64,000 nt of DNA from Ignavibacteriales bacterium (GTDB lineage Bacteria > Bacteroidota > Ignavibacteria > UBA10030 > SZUA-254). The stretch lies in assembly GCA_016218025.1 (NCBI GenBank), contig JACRFD010000083.1:52320-116319 (forward strand), given 5' to 3'. Shown here in pieces: positions 43,093 through 53,345 of this stretch (within the stretch, counting starts at the first letter, position 1; every line of letters starts with the position of its first letter). The notes under the pieces are model-generated. The model saw only the letters and a program-made list of their open reading frames with translations. It was not told where the DNA came from and ran no database searches. The translations under genes were made by a program, and so were the position numbers.

Positions 43093-45522
43093 TTAGTATT
43101 CAATCTGGAAAGTTTCTTCTGCAAACGAATCCTTTAGATGAAGTTCTAAGATACTATCGGATTTAATATACTTCCAGTCAAATTGAGTGAGCAAGACTTT
43201 GCCGAAAGAGACCTTTGTAGGTTTTTCTTTCTGATCATGTAACCGTATTACTAGATTTCTTGAAGCCGGTTTATAATTTCCTTCTGATTGGTGTAGAGTA
43301 ATATTGTAGCCCTTCTTATTTTGTTTAAGATCGAACGTGCGTAAACAGTAACCACCGTTACGAAAGTTGAATGATTTTCCGTCATCTTCATACAGGATGG
43401 ATGCTGATTGAATTGCAGGATAAATATCTATTGTCAAAGGATTTATTGGTTCTTGATCGGAAAACTGAACTACCTGCTGAGTCGGTATTATGGAACCGGC
43501 TTTTACAAACAATGGAATTTTGCTTATGGGAGCTTCAATCGTTACATATTTTGGTCCGACAATTTTTTCATCCGTCCAGTAATTATACCATTCACCTTCA
43601 GGCAAACGAACTTCACGCTTTATTGCTCCTTCCCAAAGAACAGGAGCGACAAGAAAAGCATCTCCGAATAAAAATTCTTTATCTCTCCAATATGTATCTT
43701 GATCTTCCGGGTAGTCAAAAAACAAGGGACGAATTATTGGAATTCCATCGGTTGATGCCTTATAAAATTGAGTATAAATATATGGAAGCAGTTTATAACG
43801 TAGTTCGATATAATATTTATTAATTGCTTCATATTCCGTCCCGTATGACCAAGGTTCCTGATCTTTACTGTTTATTTCGGTATGTGTTCGCATCAAAGGT
43901 GTGAATGTCCCGAGTTGCAGCCACCGTGTATAAAGTTCACCGCTCGGGCTTCCAACAAATCCTCCAATGTCAGTCCCAACAAAAGGTTGTCCTGAAATGC
44001 TGAGATTAAGGCACATCGGTATTGCCATTTCTAAGTGTTCCCAAGAACTGATATTATCGCCTGTCCATGCGGCGGCATATCGTTGTCCGCCCGCGTAATT
44101 TGCACGTGTTAGTACAAATGGTCTTTCATTTCGATTCAATTTTAACAGTCCTTCGTAACTTCCACGTACCATCTGCATACCATAGATGTTATGATTTTTT
44201 CGATGATCTGTTTTAACACCGTTTTCATCATGGATTACATCAAGGGGAAATGTTTTGTTAGGACCATTAAAAACCGAAGGTTCATTCATGTCGTTCCAAA
44301 AACCTTTAACACCTATTCCAACTAAATCTTTATAAAGAGAACCCCACCAATCTCGACTTTCATTTTTTATAAAGTCAGGGAACACGCAATCTCCGGGCCA
44401 AACTGTTCCGGTAAAATAATTACCGTCCGGATATTTTACAAAATGATCTCCTTGTACACCTTGGTTGTAAACCCAGTATAAAGAATCTTTCTTTATTCCC
44501 GGATCAATAATCACAACCATTTTAAAACCATCTTTTGCTAAATCGCTTACCAATTGTTTTGGATCAGGGAATCTTTCTTTATCCCATGTAAAGCATCTAT
44601 ATCCATCCATATAATGGATATCCAAATAGATCGCATCGCATGGAATTTGTTTTTTCCGGAATGTTGATGCAATCTCTCTAACTTTTGATTCGGGATAATA
44701 ACTCCAGCGGCATTGTTGATATCCTATTGACCATCTGGGCGGGAGTGGCATGTGACCTGTTAAACTGGAATATTTTTGCAGAACATCATTCGGTTTTGGT
44801 CCATATATAAAATAATAATTCAATTCTCCATCAGTTGCGCCGAAAGAATATTGGTTTGGACTTTCTTTTCCCATATTGAAGAAAGAATAATAAGTATTGT
44901 CAAAAAATATTCCGTAAGTTATTCCCTTTTTGATTCCATAGAAAAAGGGGATCGTTTGGTATAATGGATCGGTATCTGCCTTGTATGCGGGTATATCTGT
45001 ATTCCAATTCGAATATGATTTACCTTTCTTTTCAAGTGAGCCGGCTTTTTCGCCAAACCCGAAATAATGTTCATCCTCCGGCATTTCTTTCCAAACCGAT
45101 ATCTGTTCGCCTGCATATGCGATTCCTTTTACTGGATCATCACGATTAATCAGATTACCGTGTGTATCATAAAAAGAAATTCGGCAAGGAGTCTTATCAA
45201 TTTTTAATACCAATTGTTTTGTGCTGATCTGAATAGATTCGGCAGAGTCGGAAATTGTATATTCAGGATTTGTATTTGCTGTTTGATTAACAGCCCAGGA
45301 TTTATCGTTATCGAATATTCCATCTTTAGAAAATCTTACACGAATAATATCAGGAGCAATAACAGATATTATCATCTTGGATGGAGGTATAGAAACAACA
45401 ATACCATTTTCAATTTTATTATAACCGGATATATTACCGGCAGAGATCCATTGAGAAATTCCACAATGAAAAATCAAAATTAAAGATAATACTGTAAGTA
45501 TTACTAAACGATATGCTTTCAT
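43093..45522 (-). CDS. Glycoside hydrolase family 31 alpha-glucosidase, exported
   Basis: An exo-acting alpha-glucosidase of 809 residues with an N-terminal signal (LVILTVLSLILIFHCGIS; the Cys is not in a good lipobox). The nucleophile is Asp411 in KGFWNDMNEPSVF and the acid/base is Asp489 in AWTGDNISSW, 78 residues later, as usual in GH31. FVGTDIGGF (Asp518) is a further family signature. The N-terminal beta domain has YFGFGEKAG, and a C-terminal beta domain follows (WYNYWTDEKIVGPKYV). It lies 19 bases after the MalK-like gene on the minus strand, so the two are cotranscribed. Expected substrate: maltooligosaccharides in the periplasm. Confidence 0.92.
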   Translation of the reverse strand: MKAYRLVILTVLSLILIFHCGISQWISAGNISGYNKIENGIVVSIPPSKMIISVIAPDIIRVRFSKDGIFDNDKSWAVNQTANTNPEYTISDSAESIQISTKQLVLKIDKTPCRISFYDTHGNLINRDDPVKGIAYAGEQISVWKEMPEDEHYFGFGEKAGSLEKKGKSYSNWNTDIPAYKADTDPLYQTIPFFYGIKKGITYGIFFDNTYYSFFNMGKESPNQYSFGATDGELNYYFIYGPKPNDVLQKYSSLTGHMPLPPRWSIGYQQCRWSYYPESKVREIASTFRKKQIPCDAIYLDIHYMDGYRCFTWDKERFPDPKQLVSDLAKDGFKMVVIIDPGIKKDSLYWVYNQGVQGDHFVKYPDGNYFTGTVWPGDCVFPDFIKNESRDWWGSLYKDLVGIGVKGFWNDMNEPSVFNGPNKTFPLDVIHDENGVKTDHRKNHNIYGMQMVRGSYEGLLKLNRNERPFVLTRANYAGGQRYAAAWTGDNISSWEHLEMAIPMCLNLSISGQPFVGTDIGGFVGSPSGELYTRWLQLGTFTPLMRTHTEINSKDQEPWSYGTEYEAINKYYIELRYKLLPYIYTQFYKASTDGIPIIRPLFFDYPEDQDTYWRDKEFLFGDAFLVAPVLWEGAIKREVRLPEGEWYNYWTDEKIVGPKYVTIEAPISKIPLFVKAGSIIPTQQVVQFSDQEPINPLTIDIYPAIQSASILYEDDGKSFNFRNGGYCLRTFDLKQNKKGYNITLHQSEGNYKPASRNLVIRLHDQKEKPTKVSFGKVLLTQFDWKYIKSDSILELHLKDSFAEETFQIEY

Positions 45523-45541
45523 AAGTTATTCCTGATTGGAT

Positions 45542-46645
45542 TTAATTCTTTAAAGATATTCCTGTCTGCGGGTGGAAAAAGTGAAGTTTTGTGGTATCGA
45601 TATATAAATTAAATTTAGTACCTGCGGTAGGATTAATTTCTGAAGGTATACGAGAAACAAATTGTTCGCCGTTATTACTCAATGAAAAATATATAAATAT
45701 TTCATTTCCAACCGGCTCGGTAACGAGGATATTTACAGTTATTATCTTGGCGAAATTATTTTGTGGTTTAGCTGCAATATGTTCAGGTCTTATCCCAAGT
45801 ATAATTCCTTCAGCGTTATGTTTGTCTGTGAGGATATTCATGCCCGGTTCTATTTCTAAATTAAACTGCTTTGTATCATCTTCAAAGGTCAGATGGTTAT
45901 TTCTTACTAACGTACCGGAGAAGAAATTCATTGTCGGACTACCGATAAACCCCGCTACAAAACGATTAGAGGGATGATTATAAATATTAAGCGGTGTATC
46001 AACCTGCTGAATAATGCCTTTATTCATTACTACGATGCGATCACCCATAGACATCGCTTCGATCTGGTCGTGAGTAACATAAATCATTGTTGTTTCAATC
46101 TGTTTATGAAGTTTAGAGATTTCTGTTCTCATCTGGACGCGAAGGTTTGCATCAAGGTTGCTAAGCGGTTCGTCGAATAAAAATACTTTTGGTTTGCGGA
46201 CAATCGCTCTGCCCAAAGCAACACGCTGTCGCTGACCTCCTGAAAGCGCTTTCGGTTTTCTGCCGAGCATTTCTTTTATTCCTAAAATCTCAGCAGCCTG
46301 ATTTACACGGTTCTCGATTTCACTCTTAGAAAATTTTCTCATCTTCAATCCGAATGCAAGATTTTCAAAAACCGACATGTGCGGATAAAGTGCATAGTTC
46401 TGAAAAACCATTGCAATATCACGATTCTTTGGCGGTACGTCATTTACCAGAGCGCTGTCGATAAATATTTTCCCCTCTGAAATTTCTTCCAAGCCTGCGA
46501 TCATTCTCAGAGTTGTAGATTTTCCACAACCGGATGGACCTACAAGCACAACGAATTCCTTATCGGCGATATTTAAATTAACATCCTGAACAACGATGTT
46601 ATTTTCGTATTTCTTATAAACACCTTCTAATCTAACACTACCCAT
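45542..46645 (-). CDS. Sugar ABC importer ATPase (MalK/UgpC/MsmX family)
   Basis: Energises sugar import. All motifs are present: Walker A GPSGCGKST, Q-loop VFQNYALYPHMSVFENLAFG, signature ALSGGQRQRVALGRAIV, Walker B VFLFDEPLSNLD and the switch VTHDQ. The C-terminal about 130 residues form the TOBE-type regulatory domain with ILGIRPEHI. At 367 residues it matches MalK/MsmX. It heads the minus-strand pair with the GH31 glucosidase and probably serves the MalE-MalF-MalG genes at 61593-64000 on the other strand, as well as possible other importers. Confidence 0.93.
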   Translation of the reverse strand: MGSVRLEGVYKKYENNIVVQDVNLNIADKEFVVLVGPSGCGKSTTLRMIAGLEEISEGKIFIDSALVNDVPPKNRDIAMVFQNYALYPHMSVFENLAFGLKMRKFSKSEIENRVNQAAEILGIKEMLGRKPKALSGGQRQRVALGRAIVRKPKVFLFDEPLSNLDANLRVQMRTEISKLHKQIETTMIYVTHDQIEAMSMGDRIVVMNKGIIQQVDTPLNIYNHPSNRFVAGFIGSPTMNFFSGTLVRNNHLTFEDDTKQFNLEIEPGMNILTDKHNAEGIILGIRPEHIAAKPQNNFAKIITVNILVTEPVGNEIFIYFSLSNNGEQFVSRIPSEINPTAGTKFNLYIDTTKLHFFHPQTGISLKN

Positions 46646-46875
46646 ATCATTAAATATTAACTATTGTGATCATTATTCGTTGGCTAAATATACAGAGTAC
46701 AATTAACGAATTCAAGTTTAAAAAATCTTGAGATATCATAACATTTTCTGTGGTTGAAGAGAATTAATTGTTTTAGAATAAATTATTTAATTACCTTGAT
46801 TTTCAATTAAAAAATGGCTAATATTCATCATCGTTTTACGGATATTTGGTGAATGATGAGTAATTGGAAGGATTT
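46646..46875. other. Divergent regulatory region of the starch locus
   Basis: The space between the start of the minus-strand malK-GH31 pair and the plus-strand receptor genes must hold promoters for both directions. It is very AT-rich. I see no clear operator palindrome or consensus promoter, and no regulator gene lies in the window next to it. Confidence 0.4.
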
Positions 46876-46974
46876 ATGATGAATTATATTGATTTACTAG
46901 AGTTGAAGAATGATGAAAGGGAGTCGAATGTTACGTGTTCTTACCAAACAATAAAAAAAGTGTACAGCTTATGA
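46876..46974 (+). CDS. Small ORF (32 codons) overlapping the TonB receptor start as ATGA
   Basis: ATG ATG at 46876-46881 follows GGAAGGA (46866-46872), giving good spacing to the second ATG. The frame is open for 32 codons (peptide begins MMNYIDLLELKNDERESN, ends VYSL) and stops at TGA 46972-46974, sharing bases with the receptor ATG at 46971. The receptor start has no ribosome-binding site of its own, so translation of this ORF would deliver ribosomes to it. The peptide resembles nothing I know. Chance is possible in a frame of this length. Confidence 0.45.
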   Translation: MMNYIDLLELKNDERESNVTCSYQTIKKVYSL

Positions 46975-49724
46975 AAATACGGCTTAATCGTTTTATTTTT
47001 CTTATTCTAATTATTTCTACGAGTCTTTTTGCAGGAAACACCGGAAAGATTTCTGGTCGGATCACAGATGCAAAAACAAAAGAACCGCTTGTTGGTGTAA
47101 ACATTCTGTTGGTTGGTAGCTCTCTTGGAGCTTCTACTAACATGGATGGAGAATATTCCATATTGAACATATCACCGAACATATATTCGTTGCGTGCATC
47201 CATTCTTGGTTATGATCCTGTAGTAATTAATAATATTAAGGTATCAATCGATCTGACCACTCAGCAAGATTTCATTTTAAATGAAACAGTTGTTGAACAA
47301 AAAGAGGTAGTTATAGTAGCCGAGCGGCCTGTGATTCAAAAAGATATTACAGCAACAACTTCGATAATAGGTAAAGAGTTGATTTCTCAGCTCGCTGTGA
47401 CTGAAGTGAGAGATGTAGTAAAATTACAGGCAGGCATGGCGGTATCATCCGATGGTCAATTTCATCTTAGGGGAGGAAGAGCCGGACAAATTTCATATCA
47501 GATCGACGGTGTAGTTGTAACGGATGCTTATGATAACAGTAACACAATTGATGTCGGTGCAAATGCAATCCAAGAAGTACAAGTGATTAGCGGTGCATTC
47601 AATGCTGAATATGGCCAAGCAATGTCGGGAGTGGTTAACATTGTTACTAAAGATGGTGGTGATAAATTATCGGGGAATTTTACAACATATACAGGAACAT
47701 ATTTATCGAATAAAGATGACATCTTTTGGAATATCAAAAACATTTCACCTGTATCTGTTAAAAGTTTCGAAGGAAGTTTAAGCGGACCAATAATTTCAGA
47801 CAAATTGACTTTTTATACGAATGGACGATATTTTAGAAACGACGGCTATCTTTACGGACATAGATTGTTTTTAACAACTGATTTATCTGTTCAGGAACCA
47901 GGTTCAGGAGGTTCAAATTTTATCATTGCTAAAAACGGTGACGAAAAATATGTCTCCATGAATCCTAATACAAGGTCGTTTGTCCAGGGGAAATTATCAT
48001 ACAGAATTTTACCCAGCATGAAGATTTCTTATAATTATATGTTCGATAAACAAGATTATCAAGACTATGACAACGGTAATAGATTAACACCTGATAATAA
48101 TTTACAAAGATTCAGAAAAACACATTCGAATATATTAAGCATAAATCAGACCCTGTCTAATTCTTCATTTTATAATTTGAGTTTGTCTTACTTGTTTAAA
48201 GATTACCGGCATTATTTATACAAAGATATTTACACCGGAGATCCACTTCGCCCAACATTTTATGTCGATAACAGATTATTGCAAACACCGCCATACAGTT
48301 TTAATATTGGAGGTACAAACACAAACAGATTTACCCGTAATACGGGTACATATACAGCAAAACTCGATTTTACATCTCAACTGACAGAACAAATATCGTT
48401 TCAAACTGGAGTTGATTATAAACAACACAGAATTTTTTATCAGAATATAAATCTCGTTCCGCTTTTAGATGGCAGAGGACAACAAGTTTTTCCTTTTAAC
48501 GTCGATATTCCTCTGAAAATAACACAAGATTTTGATGAATATCTTCATAAGCCATATGAAGCTGCTGTTTATGCTCAGTCAAAATTCGAAACAAAATATT
48601 TAATATTTAATTTAGGTCTGAGGTTTGATGCCTTCAATCCTGACGGAAGAATACTGAACGATCCAACAGATCCTGATATAAGAAATCCTGTCATCCCATG
48701 GCATATTGCAGATACACCATCAAAAAGGGAAACTTACTGGTACAAAAAAGCTTCTGTTAAATATCAATGGAGTCCACGACTTGGATTGGCATTTCCTATA
48801 AGTGCAGGTGGAGTTGTTCATTTTTCATACGGTCATTTTTTCCAGCTTCCAAGTTATGAATTGTTATACTCAAATCCGGACTTCAAGCTCGGTGTCGGTT
48901 CAGGGAATCAAGGATTATTCGGAAATGCCAACCTCAAACCTCAGAAGACAGTGAAAGGCGAGATCGGTTTAAAGCAGCAGATTAGTGACAATATAGCAGC
49001 AGATGTTACCATGTTCTTCGAAGATTTCAGGAATTTGACTGGAACACAGACCGACGATATTTTGATATTCACGCACGAACGAAGTTACAGCCGATATGCA
49101 AATTCAGATTTCGGATCTTCAAAAGGGATTGTATTAAAATTTGACAAAAGATTCAGCGATGGACTTGCCGCAAGTTTGGATTATACATTTTCTATAACAC
49201 AGGGTAATGCTTCAAATCCTGCCGATACAAGAAATGCAAAATTAGGAGGGGCTACTGCAGAAACATATATTGCACCATTAGATTGGGACCAACGTCATTC
49301 CCTCAATTTAATAGTTGCTTACTCAGTTGCAAACGACTTCGGTGTTTCATTTATCGGGAATTATTATTCGGGACAACCATACACACCAGAGGTGAATAAA
49401 AACAGTACTATAAAAAAGAATGCGTTCCCAAGAAACAGTTCATTCAAACCATCGTTGTTTAATGTTGATTTAAGAGCAAATAAAGATTTTTCGCTGGGGA
49501 ATTTTAATCTATCGGTATTTGTAAAAGTTTTCAATTTATTAGATCTGGATAATACCCGAAGGGTTTATGCAAATTCCGGCGATCCGTTCTTTTCGTTTGA
49601 TAAATTAGCTGCTGAGAATGCAAATGCAAAACTGTACTACAATACTCTCGATGAATTTTACACAAATCCTGATTATTTTTCTGAACCCAGAAGAATTGAA
49701 CTAGGAACTTCAATTAGCTTTTAA
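46971..49724 (+). CDS. TonB-dependent outer-membrane receptor (SusC/CirA-like, oligosaccharide import inferred)
   Basis: Signal peptide about 1-22 (MKIRLNRFIFLILIISTSLF, then AG). A carboxypeptidase-regulatory-like domain follows (GKISGRITDAKTKEPLVGVN ... TNMDGEYSILNI), then the plug with VRDVVKLQAGMAV, FHLRGGRAGQISYQIDGV and AEYGQAMSGVVNIVTKDGG, and a 22-strand barrel ending LGTSISF with terminal Phe. I start at ATG 46971; GTG 46935 would put twelve extra residues before the signal peptide. It overlaps a small upstream ORF and is followed three bases later by a giant surface protein and then a PorV-like gene. Sugar import is inferred from the locus. No SusD partner is present. Confidence 0.88.
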   Translation: MKIRLNRFIFLILIISTSLFAGNTGKISGRITDAKTKEPLVGVNILLVGSSLGASTNMDGEYSILNISPNIYSLRASILGYDPVVINNIKVSIDLTTQQDFILNETVVEQKEVVIVAERPVIQKDITATTSIIGKELISQLAVTEVRDVVKLQAGMAVSSDGQFHLRGGRAGQISYQIDGVVVTDAYDNSNTIDVGANAIQEVQVISGAFNAEYGQAMSGVVNIVTKDGGDKLSGNFTTYTGTYLSNKDDIFWNIKNISPVSVKSFEGSLSGPIISDKLTFYTNGRYFRNDGYLYGHRLFLTTDLSVQEPGSGGSNFIIAKNGDEKYVSMNPNTRSFVQGKLSYRILPSMKISYNYMFDKQDYQDYDNGNRLTPDNNLQRFRKTHSNILSINQTLSNSSFYNLSLSYLFKDYRHYLYKDIYTGDPLRPTFYVDNRLLQTPPYSFNIGGTNTNRFTRNTGTYTAKLDFTSQLTEQISFQTGVDYKQHRIFYQNINLVPLLDGRGQQVFPFNVDIPLKITQDFDEYLHKPYEAAVYAQSKFETKYLIFNLGLRFDAFNPDGRILNDPTDPDIRNPVIPWHIADTPSKRETYWYKKASVKYQWSPRLGLAFPISAGGVVHFSYGHFFQLPSYELLYSNPDFKLGVGSGNQGLFGNANLKPQKTVKGEIGLKQQISDNIAADVTMFFEDFRNLTGTQTDDILIFTHERSYSRYANSDFGSSKGIVLKFDKRFSDGLAASLDYTFSITQGNASNPADTRNAKLGGATAETYIAPLDWDQRHSLNLIVAYSVANDFGVSFIGNYYSGQPYTPEVNKNSTIKKNAFPRNSSFKPSLFNVDLRANKDFSLGNFNLSVFVKVFNLLDLDNTRRVYANSGDPFFSFDKLAAENANAKLYYNTLDEFYTNPDYFSEPRRIELGTSISF

Positions 49725-49727
49725 TTT

Positions 49728-52700
49728 ATGATGAAGATTATTATGAGAAGATTATATTTTTATAGTTTAATATTATTAACCGTTCAATCGTTTGTTTGGT
49801 CTCAGTTATCAGATCCTACATTACGCAGAATCGGTTATCATACTGGAAATCGAATTGGCATCTCTTTTTATAACGACGGGCAAATCGCAGGATTCAATAC
49901 AGGTGTCGATATCCGTGGTGAGTGGCCCCTCGGCAGTGGGTATAATTATATTGGTGATCTTATACCTATGATTGGTGTAGAATTTTTAAAATCAGATAAT
50001 CAGATGGGGCATTCCGTTTGTATTTCGAGGGGACCGCGCACAGGTCAGGACAGGGAGAGAAGTCAAAAAGGATATTTTTGGGGGTGGAACCCCGAACCGG
50101 GATATTTAAATCCAAATCAAACATCCATTGCTATGAGCTACAATTCAAAATCTTGGCCTTTGGGAGGATGGGCAGATCATCCCGATTGGGTTGATCCGAA
50201 CGGAAATACACAATGGAATGGTTATTTTGGCAGAGGCATCACAAACGCAGATCAGGAAAGTTATTTTGTTGCAGATGATCAGTGGGATGATGAATTTACT
50301 CCATACTATAGTCCTATACCGTCAGATTCATCCAGGCATGGAATGGGTTTAAAGATGGCAGTGAGAGGATTTCAGTGGTCGAGTTTTTTAGCAGAGGATG
50401 CAATATTCTGGTTGTATGATATTACAAACGATGCAGCAAAAACTTATCGTAAATCTGTATTTGGAACAGTTGTTGGTACTTTAGCAGGAGGCGATGGCGA
50501 TAGTCAGGATGATCTTGGATTTTTTGATATTAATGATAACATAACTTATTCTTGGGATAGCGATAATAAAGGAAACAAAGGACAAAAAGTTGGTTATGTT
50601 GCTTATGCATTCTTGGAATCACCCGGAAATCCGTTCGATGGTATTGATAATGATGGTGATTCTCAAGATCCAAATTCACCGATGTTTACTACAGCCGATT
50701 TTGATTCTGTCAGTTATCCTGTTGGTAAACAAATTGTTTTAATTGATTCTATTACTTACGAACGCTCCTTATATACAATCAAGGGACCGATCGATACAGT
50801 ATATTCATTGGGAGTTCGCTTCATAATCAGAGCAGGTGTTACAAAATTCCGAGAAGGGAATATTGCCAGGATTGATAACGGCGTTTCAGTCCCCGATGCT
50901 TCTGCATATGATGGATTTGATAATGATCTTGATGGTGTAATCGATGAGAACCAAGCGGTTCACTACGAAACACGACAGAGGAGAGGATTCCCTGTATTAA
51001 AATATATCAACTATGTAACAGGTGCCGGAGTTAATGATTTACTGATCGATGAAAAACGCGATAACGATGCAGGAACTATCGTTACAAGTTGGGTGAAAAG
51101 TCCGGATGGGATTCCTGTTTTGGCAAGTCATTGGTCTGGTGACGAGGATGGCGATTGGGATGCGCAATATGACGACGTTGGTGCCGATGGTGTAGGACCA
51201 AATGACAACGATTATTTCGGTCCGGATGCAGACGGGACTGAAGGCAATGGCAGGCCTGACCAAGGTGAACCGAATTTTGGTAAAACTGATCCACACGAAT
51301 CCGACCAGATTGGATTAACCAGTTTTAATTTTTTTAATATCGCCGCATCACCTGATATGAGTAATGATGAGTTGCTTTGGGATAGGATGACACCGGGAAG
51401 ATTTGATATAATATCTTCTCAACCGCAGGATGGTGATTTCATCTATTCATCAGGTTATTTCCCCATGCGTCCAAAACAAATAGAAAGATTTTCAGTAGCT
51501 CTGCTGTTTGGGGAAACATATGCCGATGTAGTAAGAAATAAAAAAATTGTTCAACAAATATATAATGCAGGTTATAAATTTCCCCAGCCCCCTCGAAAAC
51601 CCAAATTGAATATAACACAGGAAAACGGAAATGTGGTTCTCTATTGGGATGGTTCTTTAACTGAAAATTCAAGAGATTTCATAACAAAGAAGAAAGATTT
51701 TCAGGGTTACAAAATATACCGTGCAACAGATGCAGGATTTCAAGACAGCAGATCTATCACCGATGGTTTTGGAGTGCTTTCATTCGACAAGCCGATTGCT
51801 CAGTTCGATTTAATCGACAGCATAGAAAATTTCTTTGTTCCATCCGGCGACTTATTGGAAGCGGTTGGAGGAACAAGTTATTGGCTTGGCTCAAATACAG
51901 GAATTGTAAATAAATATATCGATACAACAGCAATCCCTGGACAAAGATATTTTTATGCTGTAGTATCTTATGACCGTGGTGATGCATCGTTAAATATTTT
52001 TCCTTCTGAAAATTCAAAATATGTTTTTATTACCAATGCCGGGGAAATAATTACAGACGATAATACAGGGCACATTACGCCGAGCAAACCTCCTATAGGG
52101 TATAACAATGCAATTCCTTCTGTTCTTCAGAAGGAACCGGATTTCCATGGAACAGGTGAGGCATGGGTTGAAATTGTTGATGATAAACAGGTGCGAGATA
52201 AAAATCAATACAGTATAATATTTTCAGATAGTGCAGCCCAAGGTTATACAACCGATTGGTCTTTAATAGATCGATCAGCCATTGATACCTTATATATTTC
52301 CTCTGAGAATGAAACAAAGTATGTTAGTCCTACTGATACTATTTCTATCCCTTCAGGAGAAGAAATAGTCGTAAACGGAAAATCGTTTATAAGCGATACG
52401 AATATTTATTCAGGTAGTTATGATACACTTGTAGATAAATCAACCGTCTTTTATGGAAGCACTCCTATTAAACATGGATTTAAGATTCAAATATTAAATG
52501 ATAATTTTATTGAGAAAGACTCTGTAAATTCATTTTATCAGGATATAAGCTCAGCCACGCCGCCGACATATTTATTCGCTCCTTTTGTATGGGCTACCTC
52601 TGGTATTGGAATGAGTTACAATGGTATTAAAATGCCGTATGATTATAAAATTGAATTTTATCCTGATTCTACTGCCGATACTTCTTTAGCGGATACTTTG

Positions 52701-53336
52701 TATCCTGCAACGAACAGAATTACTGCGAAGAATGTTAACTTTAAAGTTAAAAATCTGACAACAGGGAAGTATATCGATTTTGTTTATTTTAAAAATTTGC
52801 AGCTATTGAGTACCATACATAATATTTATTTCAAAGAAATGATCGGTGGGAAACTAACGAGGACATGGAGGATAAACATTTATTATAATTTCCCAAATGC
52901 ACCGCTTGAGACATCAGGTTTCTTACAGATATCAACTTTCAAACCATTTAGTAGAACTGATATTTATGATTTTACAATGCAAGGTGCTCATATTAATATT
53001 AATCAGGCGAAATCGGAGTTGGATAAAATCAAAGTAGTTCCGAATCCATACGTAGTTACACATGAAGCTGAACCTAAATTACTGAGTACACAATCCAGCG
53101 GAAGAGGTGAAAGGTTTATCCGTTTCACACATGTTCCTCCGGGTTCAACAATTTCAATATATACGGTCAGAGGTGAATTGGTTAAAAAAATAAGGCATGA
53201 TGATATATTCAGCGGAGATGTTAAATGGAACTTACGCACCGAAGAAAATCTTGATGCTGCTTACGGAGTTTATGTCTATGTTCTTGAAGCAGAGAACATA
53301 GGAACAAAAACCGGCAAATTTGCATTGATTAAATGA
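49728..53336 (+). CDS. Large secreted surface protein with Asp-rich calcium-type motifs and C-terminal sorting-like domain
   Basis: A 1202-residue protein of unknown function. It has a signal peptide (about 1-26, VQSFVWSQ) and starts three bases after the receptor stop. Three Asp-rich segments resemble calcium-binding loops: FDGIDNDGDSQDPNSP (about 303-318), YDGFDNDLDGVIDENQ (about 394-409) and the long DEDGDWDAQYDDVGADGVGP run (about 470-520) ending GKTDPHESDQIGLTSFNFF. A fibronectin-like segment follows (about 625-760, PRKPKLNITQENGNVVLYW and PGQRYFYAVVSYDRG). The last about 100 residues (KVVPNPYV, SIYTVRGELVKKI, AAYGVYVYVLEAE) look like a variant type IX sorting domain. It probably works with the receptor and PorV-like protein. 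Confidence 0.7.
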   Translation: MMKIIMRRLYFYSLILLTVQSFVWSQLSDPTLRRIGYHTGNRIGISFYNDGQIAGFNTGVDIRGEWPLGSGYNYIGDLIPMIGVEFLKSDNQMGHSVCISRGPRTGQDRERSQKGYFWGWNPEPGYLNPNQTSIAMSYNSKSWPLGGWADHPDWVDPNGNTQWNGYFGRGITNADQESYFVADDQWDDEFTPYYSPIPSDSSRHGMGLKMAVRGFQWSSFLAEDAIFWLYDITNDAAKTYRKSVFGTVVGTLAGGDGDSQDDLGFFDINDNITYSWDSDNKGNKGQKVGYVAYAFLESPGNPFDGIDNDGDSQDPNSPMFTTADFDSVSYPVGKQIVLIDSITYERSLYTIKGPIDTVYSLGVRFIIRAGVTKFREGNIARIDNGVSVPDASAYDGFDNDLDGVIDENQAVHYETRQRRGFPVLKYINYVTGAGVNDLLIDEKRDNDAGTIVTSWVKSPDGIPVLASHWSGDEDGDWDAQYDDVGADGVGPNDNDYFGPDADGTEGNGRPDQGEPNFGKTDPHESDQIGLTSFNFFNIAASPDMSNDELLWDRMTPGRFDIISSQPQDGDFIYSSGYFPMRPKQIERFSVALLFGETYADVVRNKKIVQQIYNAGYKFPQPPRKPKLNITQENGNVVLYWDGSLTENSRDFITKKKDFQGYKIYRATDAGFQDSRSITDGFGVLSFDKPIAQFDLIDSIENFFVPSGDLLEAVGGTSYWLGSNTGIVNKYIDTTAIPGQRYFYAVVSYDRGDASLNIFPSENSKYVFITNAGEIITDDNTGHITPSKPPIGYNNAIPSVLQKEPDFHGTGEAWVEIVDDKQVRDKNQYSIIFSDSAAQGYTTDWSLIDRSAIDTLYISSENETKYVSPTDTISIPSGEEIVVNGKSFISDTNIYSGSYDTLVDKSTVFYGSTPIKHGFKIQILNDNFIEKDSVNSFYQDISSATPPTYLFAPFVWATSGIGMSYNGIKMPYDYKIEFYPDSTADTSLADTLYPATNRITAKNVNFKVKNLTTGKYIDFVYFKNLQLLSTIHNIYFKEMIGGKLTRTWRINIYYNFPNAPLETSGFLQISTFKPFSRTDIYDFTMQGAHININQAKSELDKIKVVPNPYVVTHEAEPKLLSTQSSGRGERFIRFTHVPPGSTISIYTVRGELVKKIRHDDIFSGDVKWNLRTEENLDAAYGVYVYVLEAENIGTKTGKFALIK

Positions 53337-53345
53337 GGCAAAAAA

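Noticed and set aside
46935..46970. GTG 46935 as start of the TonB receptor
   Set aside because: It would add twelve residues before a well-formed signal peptide; ATG 46971 fits better and overlaps an upstream ORF stop.
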